64,000 bases of DNA from assembly GCF_001999465.1 (NCBI RefSeq), contig NZ_MQMF01000001.1:1381484-1445483 (forward strand), given 5' to 3'. Of the stretch, positions 7,280 to 15,927 are shown piece by piece. The position numbers were made by a program, and so were the translations under genes. Origin of the DNA: Fictibacillus arsenicus. GTDB taxonomy: Bacteria > Bacillota > Bacilli > Bacillales > Fictibacillaceae. Every line of letters begins with the position of its first letter. Position 1 is the first letter of the stretch. Under the pieces are notes generated by a model. It was not told the origin of the DNA, ran no database searches, and saw only the letters and a list, made by a program, of their open reading frames with translations.

Positions 7280-8452
7280 GTGACTAAAACTTATGAGGAA
7301 ACAAGGCAGGATAAGAATCAAACAAACATAGAGGAAATCTTAAAACAAGCAGAAGAACTAAAAGAAGTTTTCAGCACAAGAGCTAATGCGGTTGATTTAG
7401 AAGGTACTTTCCCTTACGAGAATTTCGCAGACCTAAAGAAAATGAACTTTCTATCTTTGACGATACCAAAAGAGTTTGGCGGCCAAGATCTCAACCTTCT
7501 TGAATATTTACAAGTCCAAGAAATAATAGCTCAAGGCGATGCCCCTACTGCTCTATCTTTGGGATGGCACTTAGGTGTCATGCTTGAAGCGGCTGAAAAC
7601 AGGCATTGGCAAGGTTCAACTTTTGAAAAAGTGAGCTCGTATATTGTTCAGAATAGATCTCTCTTAAATCTGGCTCAGACAGAACGAGCTACCGGAAGCC
7701 CTTCAAGAGGCGGAACTCCTGGCACAACTGCCATAAAAGGAGAAAACGGCTGGCGTTTGAACGGAATTAAAGCATTTACTTCTATGGCTGAAGCTCTCGA
7801 TTATTCCATCATTACCGCTGATCTTAATTACACCGATAAAAAGGGGTTTATTTTAGTTGATCATAAACGAGAAGGTGTCTCTATAAAAGAAACGTGGGAC
7901 AGCATATCTATGAGAGGCACCAAAAGTGATGACCTTGTCCTAAAAGATGTACTCGTTGAAGAAGAAGACCTCTTATTTGTAGAAGATGGACGGTCTTCAA
8001 TAACTAGAGGGTGGTATCTTCAAGTTCCTGCCGTTTATATTGGAATTGCCGCAGCGGCAAAGGATTATGCGATAAAATTCGCCTCAGAATACAGTCCGAA
8101 TACCCTGCCTGGTCCAATAAAAGATGTACCTGAAGTGAGAAGAAAAATCGGGGAGATTGAGCTTGAACTGTTTAATGCTCGCCAGGTGTTATATGCTGTA
8201 GCACGAAAATGGGTCGAACAGCCAGAAAACCGTACAAAAATGGCTTCAGAGCTATCCGCTGTTAAGCATATTGCCACAAACAGTGCCAACAAAGTAGTTG
8301 ATTTAGCGATGAGAATTGTAGGTGCAAGAAGTCTTTCAGCCGCAAACCCGCTGCAAAGACATTTTCGCGATGTACGTGCTGGTCTTCATAATCCTCCTAC
8401 AGATGATGCAATTGTCTATAACCTTGCTGATGCGGTTTTAGGTAAATCATAA
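7280..8452 (+). CDS. Acyl-CoA-dehydrogenase-fold monooxygenase (DszC/SfnC-like), sulfur scavenging
   Basis: A 390-residue flavoprotein of the acyl-CoA dehydrogenase superfamily. N-terminal helices are followed by the LAQTERATGSPSRGG substrate/flavin segment (~residue 130) and a C-terminal bundle with the DLAMRIVGARSL motif. It lacks an obvious acyl-CoA catalytic base that I could assign. S-box control makes a DszC/SfnC/SfnB-type monooxygenase acting on organosulfur compounds more likely than a beta-oxidation enzyme. The start is GTG after CCGGAGGG. It is divergent from the LLM monooxygenase operon, which it probably serves in the same salvage pathway. Confidence 0.75.
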   Translation: MTKTYEETRQDKNQTNIEEILKQAEELKEVFSTRANAVDLEGTFPYENFADLKKMNFLSLTIPKEFGGQDLNLLEYLQVQEIIAQGDAPTALSLGWHLGVMLEAAENRHWQGSTFEKVSSYIVQNRSLLNLAQTERATGSPSRGGTPGTTAIKGENGWRLNGIKAFTSMAEALDYSIITADLNYTDKKGFILVDHKREGVSIKETWDSISMRGTKSDDLVLKDVLVEEEDLLFVEDGRSSITRGWYLQVPAVYIGIAAAAKDYAIKFASEYSPNTLPGPIKDVPEVRRKIGEIELELFNARQVLYAVARKWVEQPENRTKMASELSAVKHIATNSANKVVDLAMRIVGARSLSAANPLQRHFRDVRAGLHNPPTDDAIVYNLADAVLGKS

Positions 8453-8535
8453 TACCAGACCATTACTTATCATGGAAATAAAAACGGCTTCATATGTTAT
8501 TACAATGGTAATTTCAGCTGAAAGGAGTCGTTATC

Positions 8536-9708
8536 ATGAGTGATAAATCTAGAAATCAACCCTATCAGAATATCCCCCAGCCAATTAGGGATGATGGGGC
8601 TGGTGCAACTGATTTTGGACCTCGGGATATTATGCGTGATATAGAAAATCCTGATATGTTAGTCCCGCCTAAAACGGATGCAGGTACGATTCCAAATATG
8701 CGGTTTTCTTTTTCAGATACCCCTATGCAGCTAAATCATGGGGGCTGGTCGAGAGAAATTACGGTTAGACAGCTTCCTGTGGCAACAACACTCGCAGGTG
8801 TAAATATGCGGCTTACCCCAGGAGGTGTCAGAGAGCTGCACTGGCACCAAGAAGCAGAATGGGCTTACATGATACTTGGGCGCGCCCGTATAACATCGGT
8901 TGATGAAAACGGAAGAAATTTCATTTCAGACGTAGGACCTGGGGATCTATGGTTCTTCCCTCCCGGTATACCGCACTCCATTCAAGGATTAGAAGAAGGC
9001 TGTGAGTTTATTCTTGTTTTTGATAACGGTGATTTTTCTGATTTAAGTACGTTATCGATCTCTGATTGGTTTGCACATACACCGAAAGAAATACTATCTG
9101 CTAATTTTGGAGTACCAGAGAGCGCATTTACTCATATCCCTTCAAAACAGCGTTACATTTACCAGTCTAACGTACCAGGTCCTATTGAGACCCAAGCAGT
9201 ACCTGATCCATATGGAACTGTTCCTCAGTCTTTTTCATACCGAATGTCAGCTCAAAAGCCCTTAACCTTTCCCGGCGGGACTGTCCGCATTGTAGATTCT
9301 ACTAACTTTCCCGTTACAACCATTTCAGCTGCATTGGTCGAAGTAAAACCTGGCGGAATGCGAGAACTTCATTGGCATCCAAACAATGATGAGTGGCAAT
9401 ACTATTTGACAGGAATGGGAAGGATGACCGTTTTTGCAGGAGATGGAGCTGCAAGAACATTTAACGTCCGTGCTGGAGATGTCGGATATGTTCCATTTGC
9501 TTTCGGTCACTATATTCAGAATACCGGCAATCAAAGTCTGTGGTTTCTAGAAATTTTCAAAAGCAAGGTTTTTGCTGATGTCTCCTTAAATCAATGGATG
9601 GCATTGACGCCTAGAGAACTTGTGCAAACAAATCTAAATTCCAGCAAGGAACTCTTAAATGCCCTTCGTAAGGAAAAGTGGCCAGTTGTAAAATATAAAG
9701 ATGTTTAA
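8536..9708 (+). CDS. oxdD: Bicupin oxalate decarboxylase, OxdD type
   Basis: A 390-residue manganese enzyme converting oxalate to formate and CO2. Two cupin domains each keep the metal ligands: H102, H104, E108, H147 in the first and H279, H281, E286, H325 in the second. It resembles spore-coat OxdD more than OxdC, for instance in [13 protein letters not shown] and ALTPRELV. The lid over the N-terminal site reads SDLS (168-171), as in OxdD (SDLN), instead of the SENS of OxdC, so the catalytic lid glutamate is Asp. The start is ATG after AAAGGAG. It lies 83 bases after the preceding gene with no clear terminator between, so read-through from the S-box transcript is possible. Confidence 0.92.
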   Translation: MSDKSRNQPYQNIPQPIRDDGAGATDFGPRDIMRDIENPDMLVPPKTDAGTIPNMRFSFSDTPMQLNHGGWSREITVRQLPVATTLAGVNMRLTPGGVRELHWHQEAEWAYMILGRARITSVDENGRNFISDVGPGDLWFFPPGIPHSIQGLEEGCEFILVFDNGDFSDLSTLSISDWFAHTPKEILSANFGVPESAFTHIPSKQRYIYQSNVPGPIETQAVPDPYGTVPQSFSYRMSAQKPLTFPGGTVRIVDSTNFPVTTISAALVEVKPGGMRELHWHPNNDEWQYYLTGMGRMTVFAGDGAARTFNVRAGDVGYVPFAFGHYIQNTGNQSLWFLEIFKSKVFADVSLNQWMALTPRELVQTNLNSSKELLNALRKEKWPVVKYKDV

Positions 9709-9801
9709 TCCCTCTAAAGGAATTTATTACTTTTTAAGTTATTAATCCTTTTACGTGTTAAGGATGTTATAAGTAATTTAACCACCCTCGTAGTTTTAAA
9801 A

Positions 9802-9830
9802 AGGAAGGTGATCTAAGTCACCTTCTTTTT
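9802..9830 (+). terminator. Terminator after oxdD
   Basis: Arms GAAGGTGA and TCACCTTC with a 6-base loop followed by TTTTT. Confidence 0.85.
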
Positions 9831-9849
9831 GTTGGTCAATTAATAATCC

Positions 9850-9876
9850 TGTTTCACTAATGTTCCATGTGAAACA
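9850..9876. promoter_or_regulatory. Split or degenerate parS-like site
   Basis: Two perfect parS half-sites, TGTTTCAC (9850-9857) and GTGAAACA (9869-9876), are separated by 11 bases. The right half also completes an overlapping 14/16 match to parS (TGTTCCATGTGAAACA, 9861-9876). It lies about 43 kb left of dnaA. Weak ParB loading is possible. Confidence 0.4.
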
Positions 9877-9956
9877 TTACTTTTTGTTCCCCACACACCT
9901 ATCCATATTATGTATAATTCTATTTATCAGGCAATCATTTTACAGGAGACGATGCA

Positions 9957-10814
9957 ATGGGCAACACTAGCTCATCCAATTATATACTTCATGCAAAAAG
10001 CAGCCATTTCCATTGGGAAGGAAACGGACAACTCTCTCTTAAGACCTTCACAAACGGGAAAGCACACTATAAGACGAATAAGGGGTATTTTGCAGTTGAA
10101 GAAAACAGATACCTCCTGCTTAATGAAGGGTCCTACTCAATTACGATTGATAATCAAATTGAGGTTGAGTCTTTCTGTCTTTTTTTCAAGCATGGATTTA
10201 GTGACCACGTTTTTCGTACGATGAACGAGTCGTCTTACCGGTTATTGTCTGATCCTTTTAAAGAAACACATTCTATTGGTTTTTTTGAAAAAACGTACGA
10301 AATAAGCAGCACCATTTCTCATCAGATACTCCAACTAAAACAGCATTCATCCTTTAATGACTCACTTTGGCAAGAACAGCAATTTCATAGCATCATGGAG
10401 TCTATTTTATTGGAACATATGAAATCATTAAAAGATCTCGATTCACTCGATGCTTTGCGCTTCTCTACCCGAACAGAACTCTATAAAAGGATCAGCATTG
10501 CCCATGAATTTATCAGAGCGTGCTATGATCAGCAAATCACACTCGAAGAGATCTCCCGTGTGGCTTGTTTATAACCAAACCACCTCTTACGAAATTACTC
10601 AAAAATCTATAACAAAACGCCTTATCAGCAAATTTCAGAATTAAGGCTCCAAAAATCGATTTCGCTTCTAACAGACCTTGATTACAGCATGACAGATATT
10701 ACATTTGAAGTTGGGTTGAATAATCCTGTATCCTTTAGCAAATGGTTTAAACAACATACTGGTATTTCCCCGCTTCAATTTCGAAAAAAAGTGATATTGG
10801 ATAAGAATGAGTAG
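9957..10814 (+). pseudogene. AraC-family regulator interrupted by one in-frame TAA
   Basis: Frame 9957-10571 encodes a cupin-like ligand domain and the first helix of an AraC HTH domain, ending ...EEISRVACL. A TAA at 10572-10574 follows, and the same frame then continues for 79 codons to 10814, giving PNHLLRNYSKIYNKTPYQQI, ISELRLQKSISLLTD, then ITFEVGLNNPVSFSKWFKQH and TGISPLQFRKK. This is the rest of a normal two-HTH AraC domain. The stop sits where AraC proteins usually have Ser (TCA to TAA is one base), and the total of 286 codons is a normal length. Its lesion is therefore a recent nonsense change, a sequencing error, or a read-through site. It may have regulated oxdD or the VOC gene. Confidence 0.85.
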
Positions 10815-10866
10815 AGAAAAAAGATTATGATTCTCTTAATAAATAATTGAAATGAGGAGATTTGTT

Positions 10867-11253
10867 ATGACTATAACTAAAAAAGTAATACAAAAAGTAG
10901 GCCAAATTGGAGTACCTGTTCAAAACCTGGAACGTGCTCTAACTTTTTATCAAAATACACTTGGGCTCGAGCTTTTATTTAACACAGACCGCCTTGCCTT
11001 CTTGCAATGTGATGGGCTACGTATTTTTCTTAGTCTGCCTGAAAAAGAAGAATTTTCTCAATCGAGTTCCGTGATCTACTTCCAAGTCGAGGACCTTTCA
11101 AGTACATATAATGCCTTAAAGGAAAAAGGTGTTTCCTTTATTGATGAACCTCATATTGTCGGTAAAATGGGCCACACTGATATATGGATGGCGTTCTTTA
11201 AGGATACGGAAAACAATACACATGCTTTCATGAGTGAAATTACAGTTAATTAA
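10867..11253 (+). CDS. VOC-superfamily (glyoxalase/bleomycin-resistance fold) protein
   Basis: A 128-residue single VOC domain made of two beta-alpha-beta-beta-beta modules: VGQIGVPVQNLERALTFYQNTLGLE and VIYFQVEDLSSTYNALKEKGV. VOC proteins bind a divalent metal and act as lyases, dioxygenases or drug-binding proteins, and no substrate can be assigned here. An ATG at 10852 is in frame, but ATG at 10867 is preferred because GAGGAG lies 7 bases before it. It follows the broken AraC gene by about 50 bases. A strong bidirectional terminator follows. Confidence 0.8.
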   Translation: MTITKKVIQKVGQIGVPVQNLERALTFYQNTLGLELLFNTDRLAFLQCDGLRIFLSLPEKEEFSQSSSVIYFQVEDLSSTYNALKEKGVSFIDEPHIVGKMGHTDIWMAFFKDTENNTHAFMSEITVN

Positions 11254-11255
11254 AA

Positions 11256-11295
11256 ACAAAGAGTGCAGGCTTCTTTTGCCTGCACTCTTTGTAAT
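11256..11295. terminator. Bidirectional terminator between VOC and bdh genes
   Basis: A near-perfect hairpin with arms ACAAAGAGTGCAGGC and GCCTGCACTCTTTGT. It separates the convergent VOC and 3-hydroxybutyrate dehydrogenase genes. Confidence 0.85.
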
Positions 11296-11300
11296 AATTA

Positions 11301-12077
11301 TTACTGTGCTGTATATCCGCCATCGATAACGATTGCTTGTCCGGTTACACTTTTCGCTTTCTCACTTGATAAGAACATCGCATAGTCTGCGATTTCACTT
11401 ACTTCCATAAGACGTTTTTGCGGAACTAGCGGATAAATAACTTCTTCAAGCACTTTATCTAAAGATACATTTCTTGTTTTCGCTAAGTCTTCTAATTGAC
11501 CGCGAACAAGTGGAGTATCTACATAACCTGGGCATAGTGCGTTAACTGTAACACCTTCTGCAGCTGATTCTAGTGCTGCAACCTTTGTAAGACCGATAAC
11601 GCCGTGTTTTGCACTGTTGTAAGCCGCTTTTCCAGCAAATCCAATCAAACCATTGATAGAAGAAATGTTAATGATGCGTCCAAAACCTTGCTCTTTCATG
11701 ATCGGCATAACGTGCTTCGTTGCAATAAACGGAGCTGTAAGCATGATCTTGATCATCAATTCGAATTTGTCTGTAGGGAACTCTTCAATTGGTGATACAT
11801 GCTGAAGACCGGCATTGTTGATCAGGACATCCACACGTCCGTACTCTCTATGAGCAGTCTCGATCATGTTCTTGATGTCTTCTTCACTCGTAACGTCTGC
11901 TTTAAGGCCAATCGCTTCATATCCAAGACCTTTAAGTTCTTCAGCAGCTTTCTTTACACCCTCATCGTTTAAATCTGTTAATACAACTTTGCTTCCATTT
12001 TCAGCAAATGTCTTTCCAATTTCAAAACCAATACCGCTTGCAGAACCTGTGATTACAACTACTTTATTTTCTACCAC
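11301..12077 (-). CDS. 3-hydroxybutyrate dehydrogenase (short-chain dehydrogenase)
   Basis: A 258-residue NAD(H)-dependent SDR enzyme converting D-3-hydroxybutyrate to acetoacetate. It shows the TGSASGIG cofactor motif (residues 10-17), NNAG, the catalytic S-Y-K set (IINISS, YNSAKHG), and the BDH-type NALCPGYVDTPLV, QLEDLAKTR and LEEVIYPLVPQKRL. GTG at 12077 is preferred over GTG at 12086 because TAGGAG then sits 7 bases upstream and the protein begins MVENKVVVITG like its relatives. It is downstream of, and co-transcribed with, a GntP permease. Confidence 0.88.
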   Translation of the reverse strand: MVENKVVVITGSASGIGFEIGKTFAENGSKVVLTDLNDEGVKKAAEELKGLGYEAIGLKADVTSEEDIKNMIETAHREYGRVDVLINNAGLQHVSPIEEFPTDKFELMIKIMLTAPFIATKHVMPIMKEQGFGRIINISSINGLIGFAGKAAYNSAKHGVIGLTKVAALESAAEGVTVNALCPGYVDTPLVRGQLEDLAKTRNVSLDKVLEEVIYPLVPQKRLMEVSEIADYAMFLSSEKAKSVTGQAIVIDGGYTAQ

Positions 12078-12097
12078 AATACTCACTCCTAATTTAT

Positions 12098-13384
12098 TTA
12101 GATAATACCCATACTTGCCATAATGATTCCGACAATTACAGCGATTGTTGGAATGATTAGAGCAACAACAAACACATCTTTATAAGTTTCCTTGTGCGTT
12201 AACTGTGTAACCGCAAGTAGAGTCAACAGTGCCCCGTTATGAGGAAGAATAGATGCACCAGACGCTATGGATGCCATTCTGTGAAACGCCTCAGGGCTCA
12301 TTCCAGTTGACTGAGACAACTCAAAATACGTACCTCCAAGCGCTTCTAAAGCAATTCCCATACCGCCTGATGCAGAACCCGTAATCATTGCCAGAAGCTG
12401 TACAACAAGTGATTCTGATACGAGTGGGTTGCTTGAAATGCCTAATAGCAAATCTGTTATGCGATCAAAATCTGGCACGCTTGTTACCACTGCTCCAAAT
12501 CCAACCGCTGCACTCGTATTGATAATGGCCATAACTGACCCTTTTGCTCCTTCATTCATAGATGGAATGAACGTTTTGTATTGCTTCACACTAATAAGTA
12601 AAATTGCTAGAATCCCTGCTAATAATGATGGGATTGGAGCTATTTTTAAGAAATTAAGTAAAATAACAACGACCAATAAAGGGAGTAAAGAAAGAATCCA
12701 GTTTGGAAGATTCTCTTCGCTTTCTTCTTCTTTCTCTTTCGATTTATCAGGTTCAGTATACTTTATACCAGCTGCCATCATTCTTTTCTCTCTGAATTTC
12801 AGCCATAGGTAACCGCCTACTGCCATGATCAGCGTTGCCACGATACCGATGATAGTACCCGCCATAGGTGTTGTTTTAAACGTATTCATCGGGATTAGAT
12901 TTTGAATCTGAGGTGTTCCTGGTACAGCTGTCATCGTAAATGTGAAAGCACCGAGAACAATCGTTGGTGCGATTAGTGTTCTAGAGATATCTGCTTTCTT
13001 AAATAGAGCAAGCGCTATCGGGTAAATCGCAAAAACGACTACGAATAAACTTACACCGCCATATGTCAAAACAGCAGATGCAACCAAAACTCCTAAAATA
13101 GCACGCTTTTCCCCTATAAACTTTGTAAACTGAATGGCAACTGATTTAGCAGCACCGGTATCTTCCATTAATTTGCCTAGTACCGCTCCTAATAAGAAGA
13201 TCGGAAACCACTGCTTCGCAAAATTCACAAAGCCTGTCATATACGTGTTTGTATATGCATCCATTAGGTCTAATCCGCTCATTAAAGCGACAATACCTGC
13301 GACGATTGGAGCAACCCAAATGATTGACCATCCGAGGTAAGCAAAGAACATAAGCAGGGCAAGCCCTATTATGATACTAATCAA
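12098..13384 (-). CDS. GntP-family organic-acid permease (probable 3-hydroxybutyrate uptake)
   Basis: A 428-residue membrane protein with about 12 hydrophobic segments, of the GntP family that imports gluconate and related hydroxy acids. A charged cytoplasmic loop (SKEKEEESEEN) lies in the middle. TTG at 13384 is chosen because AAAGGAGG lies directly upstream; the longer frame to 13435 lacks such a site. The bdh gene follows 20 bases after the permease stop, so the substrate is probably 3-hydroxybutyrate. That is inferred from context only. Confidence 0.82.
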   Translation of the reverse strand: MISIIIGLALLMFFAYLGWSIIWVAPIVAGIVALMSGLDLMDAYTNTYMTGFVNFAKQWFPIFLLGAVLGKLMEDTGAAKSVAIQFTKFIGEKRAILGVLVASAVLTYGGVSLFVVVFAIYPIALALFKKADISRTLIAPTIVLGAFTFTMTAVPGTPQIQNLIPMNTFKTTPMAGTIIGIVATLIMAVGGYLWLKFREKRMMAAGIKYTEPDKSKEKEEESEENLPNWILSLLPLLVVVILLNFLKIAPIPSLLAGILAILLISVKQYKTFIPSMNEGAKGSVMAIINTSAAVGFGAVVTSVPDFDRITDLLLGISSNPLVSESLVVQLLAMITGSASGGMGIALEALGGTYFELSQSTGMSPEAFHRMASIASGASILPHNGALLTLLAVTQLTHKETYKDVFVVALIIPTIAVIVGIIMASMGII

Positions 13385-13503
13385 AATCTTTCCTCCTTTT
13401 ATATATGAAAAGAGTGCGCTTTCATCAATTGGCACTTCTTTTAAACTAGTTTCATTGCACGAAGGACATTTTACTCCTGTGTATTTAATTAGTAAAATGA
13501 ATC

Positions 13504-13533
13504 ATAACTATAGATAATATGCACAAAAGTTAT
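13504..13533. promoter_or_regulatory. Possible LysR-type operator in the divergent spacer
   Basis: ATAACT and AGTTAT form an inverted repeat 18 bases apart in the spacer between gntP and the LysR gene. Such dyads in divergent spacers are typical LTTR binding regions. No test of binding is possible here. Confidence 0.35.
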
Positions 13534-13549
13534 AGATCGGAGTTACAGA

Positions 13550-14431
13550 ATGGATATTCGCCAGCTGACTTATTTCTACGAAGTTGCAAAATACAAAAGC
13601 TTCACCAAGGCTTCTGCCGTTTTACATATATCTCAGCCAAGTTTAAGCAAAATGGTTAAGAATCTAGAGGACGAACTTGAAATGGAACTAATAGACCGTT
13701 CCTCAAGACAGATCGAACTAACAGAAGCCGGTGAAATTGTTTTTGAACAAAGCAAGATGATCTTGGAGAATCTTGATAATCTTTCATCCAGCCTCTACGA
13801 TCTGATGAACTTAAAAAAAGGAAAAATCACAATCGGAATTCCGCCGCTTATTGGTTTCTTATTTTTCCCAAAAATCATAAAGAAATTCAAAACGCTCTAT
13901 CCCGACATTCAAATCCGAATGGTCGAACACGGTGCGAAGAAAGTGCAGCAAGAAGTGAGTGATGGCCTGTTGGATCTCGCTGTGGTTGTCTTGCCAATCA
14001 ATAAAGAAAAATATGAAATCGTCTCTTTTTTGACAGAGCGGCTTATGCTTTTCGTTCATGCATCTCATTCCTTTGCCGAACGAAAAAGTATCGAAATGAA
14101 AGAGCTGCATAATGAATCTTTTATTTTTTTTAAGGAAGGATTTACGCTGCATGACAGAGTCATTCAAGAATGTTTAAATGCAGGCTTTCGTCCGAAAGTT
14201 GCCTATGAAAGCTCCCAGTGGGATTTTATAATCGGTATGATCGGAGAAAATTTAGGGGTATCTATCTTTCCAGAGTCTATAGCGAAAAAGGTGGATCAGG
14301 ATAAAGTGAAGGCAATCCCAATAACGAATCCATCTCTTCCATATGAGCTTGGAATTATAAAAAAGAAAGACAAATATGCAACATACGCGACAAAAGAGTT
14401 AATAAAAATGCTGCTTGAATTTAGCGAATAA
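13550..14431 (+). CDS. LysR-family transcriptional regulator
   Basis: A 293-residue LTTR. The winged HTH (residues 1-60, ...FTKASAVLHISQPSLSKMVKNLEDEL) is followed by a linker helix and a two-lobed effector domain. It is divergent from the gntP-bdh operon with a ~165-base shared spacer, the usual layout for an LTTR controlling its neighbour, so it probably senses 3-hydroxybutyrate or a related acid. The start ATG follows TCGGAG. Confidence 0.88.
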   Translation: MDIRQLTYFYEVAKYKSFTKASAVLHISQPSLSKMVKNLEDELEMELIDRSSRQIELTEAGEIVFEQSKMILENLDNLSSSLYDLMNLKKGKITIGIPPLIGFLFFPKIIKKFKTLYPDIQIRMVEHGAKKVQQEVSDGLLDLAVVVLPINKEKYEIVSFLTERLMLFVHASHSFAERKSIEMKELHNESFIFFKEGFTLHDRVIQECLNAGFRPKVAYESSQWDFIIGMIGENLGVSIFPESIAKKVDQDKVKAIPITNPSLPYELGIIKKKDKYATYATKELIKMLLEFSE

Positions 14432-14488
14432 GATTTTTTGATCATTAATTTATGGGGATGCATCAACAAAGGCGGAAAAGTATTATTT

Positions 14489-14560
14489 ACAGGCGAAAAG
14501 AAGTCGAATACAGGTGAGGTTTTGTCGAATACAGGTGAAAAAAGTGGTCGATGAGGCGAA
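14489..14560. repeat. 21-bp-period tandem intergenic repeat
   Basis: Three to four imperfect units of about 21 bp, each built on ACAGGTGA ... GTCGAAT, lie between the LysR gene and the next gene. The minus strand translates spuriously to SPVFDKTSPVFDFF-type peptides. No function is known to me. Confidence 0.7.
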
Positions 14561-14599
14561 CGTGTAATATTTATAAGAACACGTACCGTAAAATTTAAA

Positions 14600-14630
14600 A
14601 AAAGACTCAAAGTTTTTACCTTTGAGTTAT
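14600..14630 (-). terminator. Hairpin with minus-strand T-run
   Basis: Arms ACTCAAAG and CTTTGAGT. On the minus strand it is followed by CTTTTTTT, so it would end leftward transcription, although no gene is visible on that strand here. On the plus strand the T-run is poor. Confidence 0.45.
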
Positions 14631-14699
14631 TCCTTATAGAAACAGGTATTAAGCATGTTACTGTATAAGTGAGCTTCAAAAAAGATTGAGGTGAAAATC

Positions 14700-15608
14700 A
14701 TGAAAGTTGGAATCATTGGATTAGGCGATATCGCAAAGAAGGCTTACTTGCCTGTGCTCTCTGAAAAAGCTGGCCTGGAACTTGTGCTTTGTACAAGAAA
14801 TGAAGACACGTTAAACCAATTATCAAAAAAGTACAGAATAGAAGAAAAAGTTCAAACTGTTGACGAACTGGTAAGCAAGAATATCAATGCGGCGTTTATC
14901 AACACCGCTACAGAAGCACATTTCGAAATAGCAGAAAAAATGCTCAAGAGCGGTATACACGTTTATATAGATAAACCAATATCCTTAAATTTTCAAGAAG
15001 CTGAACGAATTGAACAGCTCGCAAAAGAGACCGGTAAAATTGCAATGGTAGGTTTCAACAGAAGATTTATTCCAAGAGTAAAAGAATTGAAGGAACACGG
15101 TAAAGCCAGCCTGATTATCATGCAGAAAAATCGATTTGTTTCACCTGACTATACGAGAAGATTTGTTGTAGAGGATTTTATTCATGTGGTGGATACACTT
15201 AGATTTTTGATGAATACACCGGTTAAGGATGTAAAAGTGGAGTTTCTTAAAGATGGAAAAATGCTGAATCAATTAGTTATACAGTTAATTGGCGACGACT
15301 GTATCGCTATAGGTATCATGAACAGAAATGGTGGAGTTACAGAAGAAATTATAGAATATAACACTGGCCAGCATAAATATGTAGTCAACAGCCTCGTTGA
15401 AACGACTCATTTTCATAATAAAGAGATCAGCATATCTAAATTTGGAGACTGGGAGCCAACTCTTTATAAACGCGGATTCTACCAGATCACAGATTATTTT
15501 ATAGATTGTGTAAAAAATGACAGGGTTCCTGAGCCATCCATCCAAGATTCATTAATTACACATGAAATATGCGAAAGAATCGTAAAATTTATAGATTCAG
15601 ATTTATAA
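14700..15608 (+). CDS. Gfo/Idh/MocA-family NAD(P)-dependent oxidoreductase
   Basis: A 302-residue oxidoreductase. The N-terminal Rossmann domain begins KVGIIGLGDIAKKAYLPVL and has NTATEAHFEIAEKML, then the EKP-like signature as DKPISL (residues ~96-101), followed by an alpha/beta substrate domain. These enzymes act on sugars, inositols or related cyclic alcohols. The lysine of the (E/D)KP motif is present. GTG at 14691 is in frame, but ATG at 14700 is preferred with GAGGTGA just upstream. It stands alone, so the substrate is unknown. Confidence 0.82.
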   Translation: MKVGIIGLGDIAKKAYLPVLSEKAGLELVLCTRNEDTLNQLSKKYRIEEKVQTVDELVSKNINAAFINTATEAHFEIAEKMLKSGIHVYIDKPISLNFQEAERIEQLAKETGKIAMVGFNRRFIPRVKELKEHGKASLIIMQKNRFVSPDYTRRFVVEDFIHVVDTLRFLMNTPVKDVKVEFLKDGKMLNQLVIQLIGDDCIAIGIMNRNGGVTEEIIEYNTGQHKYVVNSLVETTHFHNKEISISKFGDWEPTLYKRGFYQITDYFIDCVKNDRVPEPSIQDSLITHEICERIVKFIDSDL

Positions 15609-15702
15609 AAAATAGAAGCCAGAGAACTTCGTCTCTGACTTGTATCATTCGGTTAAGTTCGTGGCTGCGTAAGGTCAAAAGAAATATTAAAGAAGGCTCT
15701 TA

Positions 15703-15813
15703 AGGATAGAAATCGCTGATGTATTCATATACGGACTTATACTCTGTAATGAATTAGATTTGGATGTTGAGACAATTATTAAAGATAAAATTGTAAAGAA
15801 TGGGTTGAAGTAA
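15703..15813 (+). pseudogene. 3' remnant of a MazG-like nucleotide pyrophosphohydrolase
   Basis: Only the C-terminal portion is readable: EIADVFIYGLILCNELDLD then VETIIKDKIVKNGLK and a stop. This matches the conserved ELADV...Y...L....D.....KI.KN end of MazG-like/dCTPase-type NTP pyrophosphohydrolases. Upstream the frame is closed by a TAA within about 20 bases and no start or N-terminal metal motif is present, so this is a relic. The rest of the 15609-15927 spacer holds a weak hairpin and no other gene I can support. Confidence 0.5.
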
Positions 15814-15927
15814 CCTATTTCTAGTAAATAGGAGAGCCTGGGGTTGAAAAGTATATCTGCTCTTATACATATAGGAAGCACGAGACTTGTCCCCGGGCTT
15901 CCCACCTGTGTTTCTCACGTTTCATTT

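Noticed and set aside
14296..14679. Minus-strand ORF of 127 codons overlapping the LysR end and the tandem repeat
   Set aside because: Its sequence (SPVFDKTSPVFDFF) is only a translation of the 21-bp repeat, it overlaps a real gene and it has no ribosome site.
15687..15905. Minus-strand ORF of 72 codons next to the DUF488 gene
   Set aside because: No ribosome site and no recognisable domain, and the opposite strand holds a better-supported MazG-like remnant.
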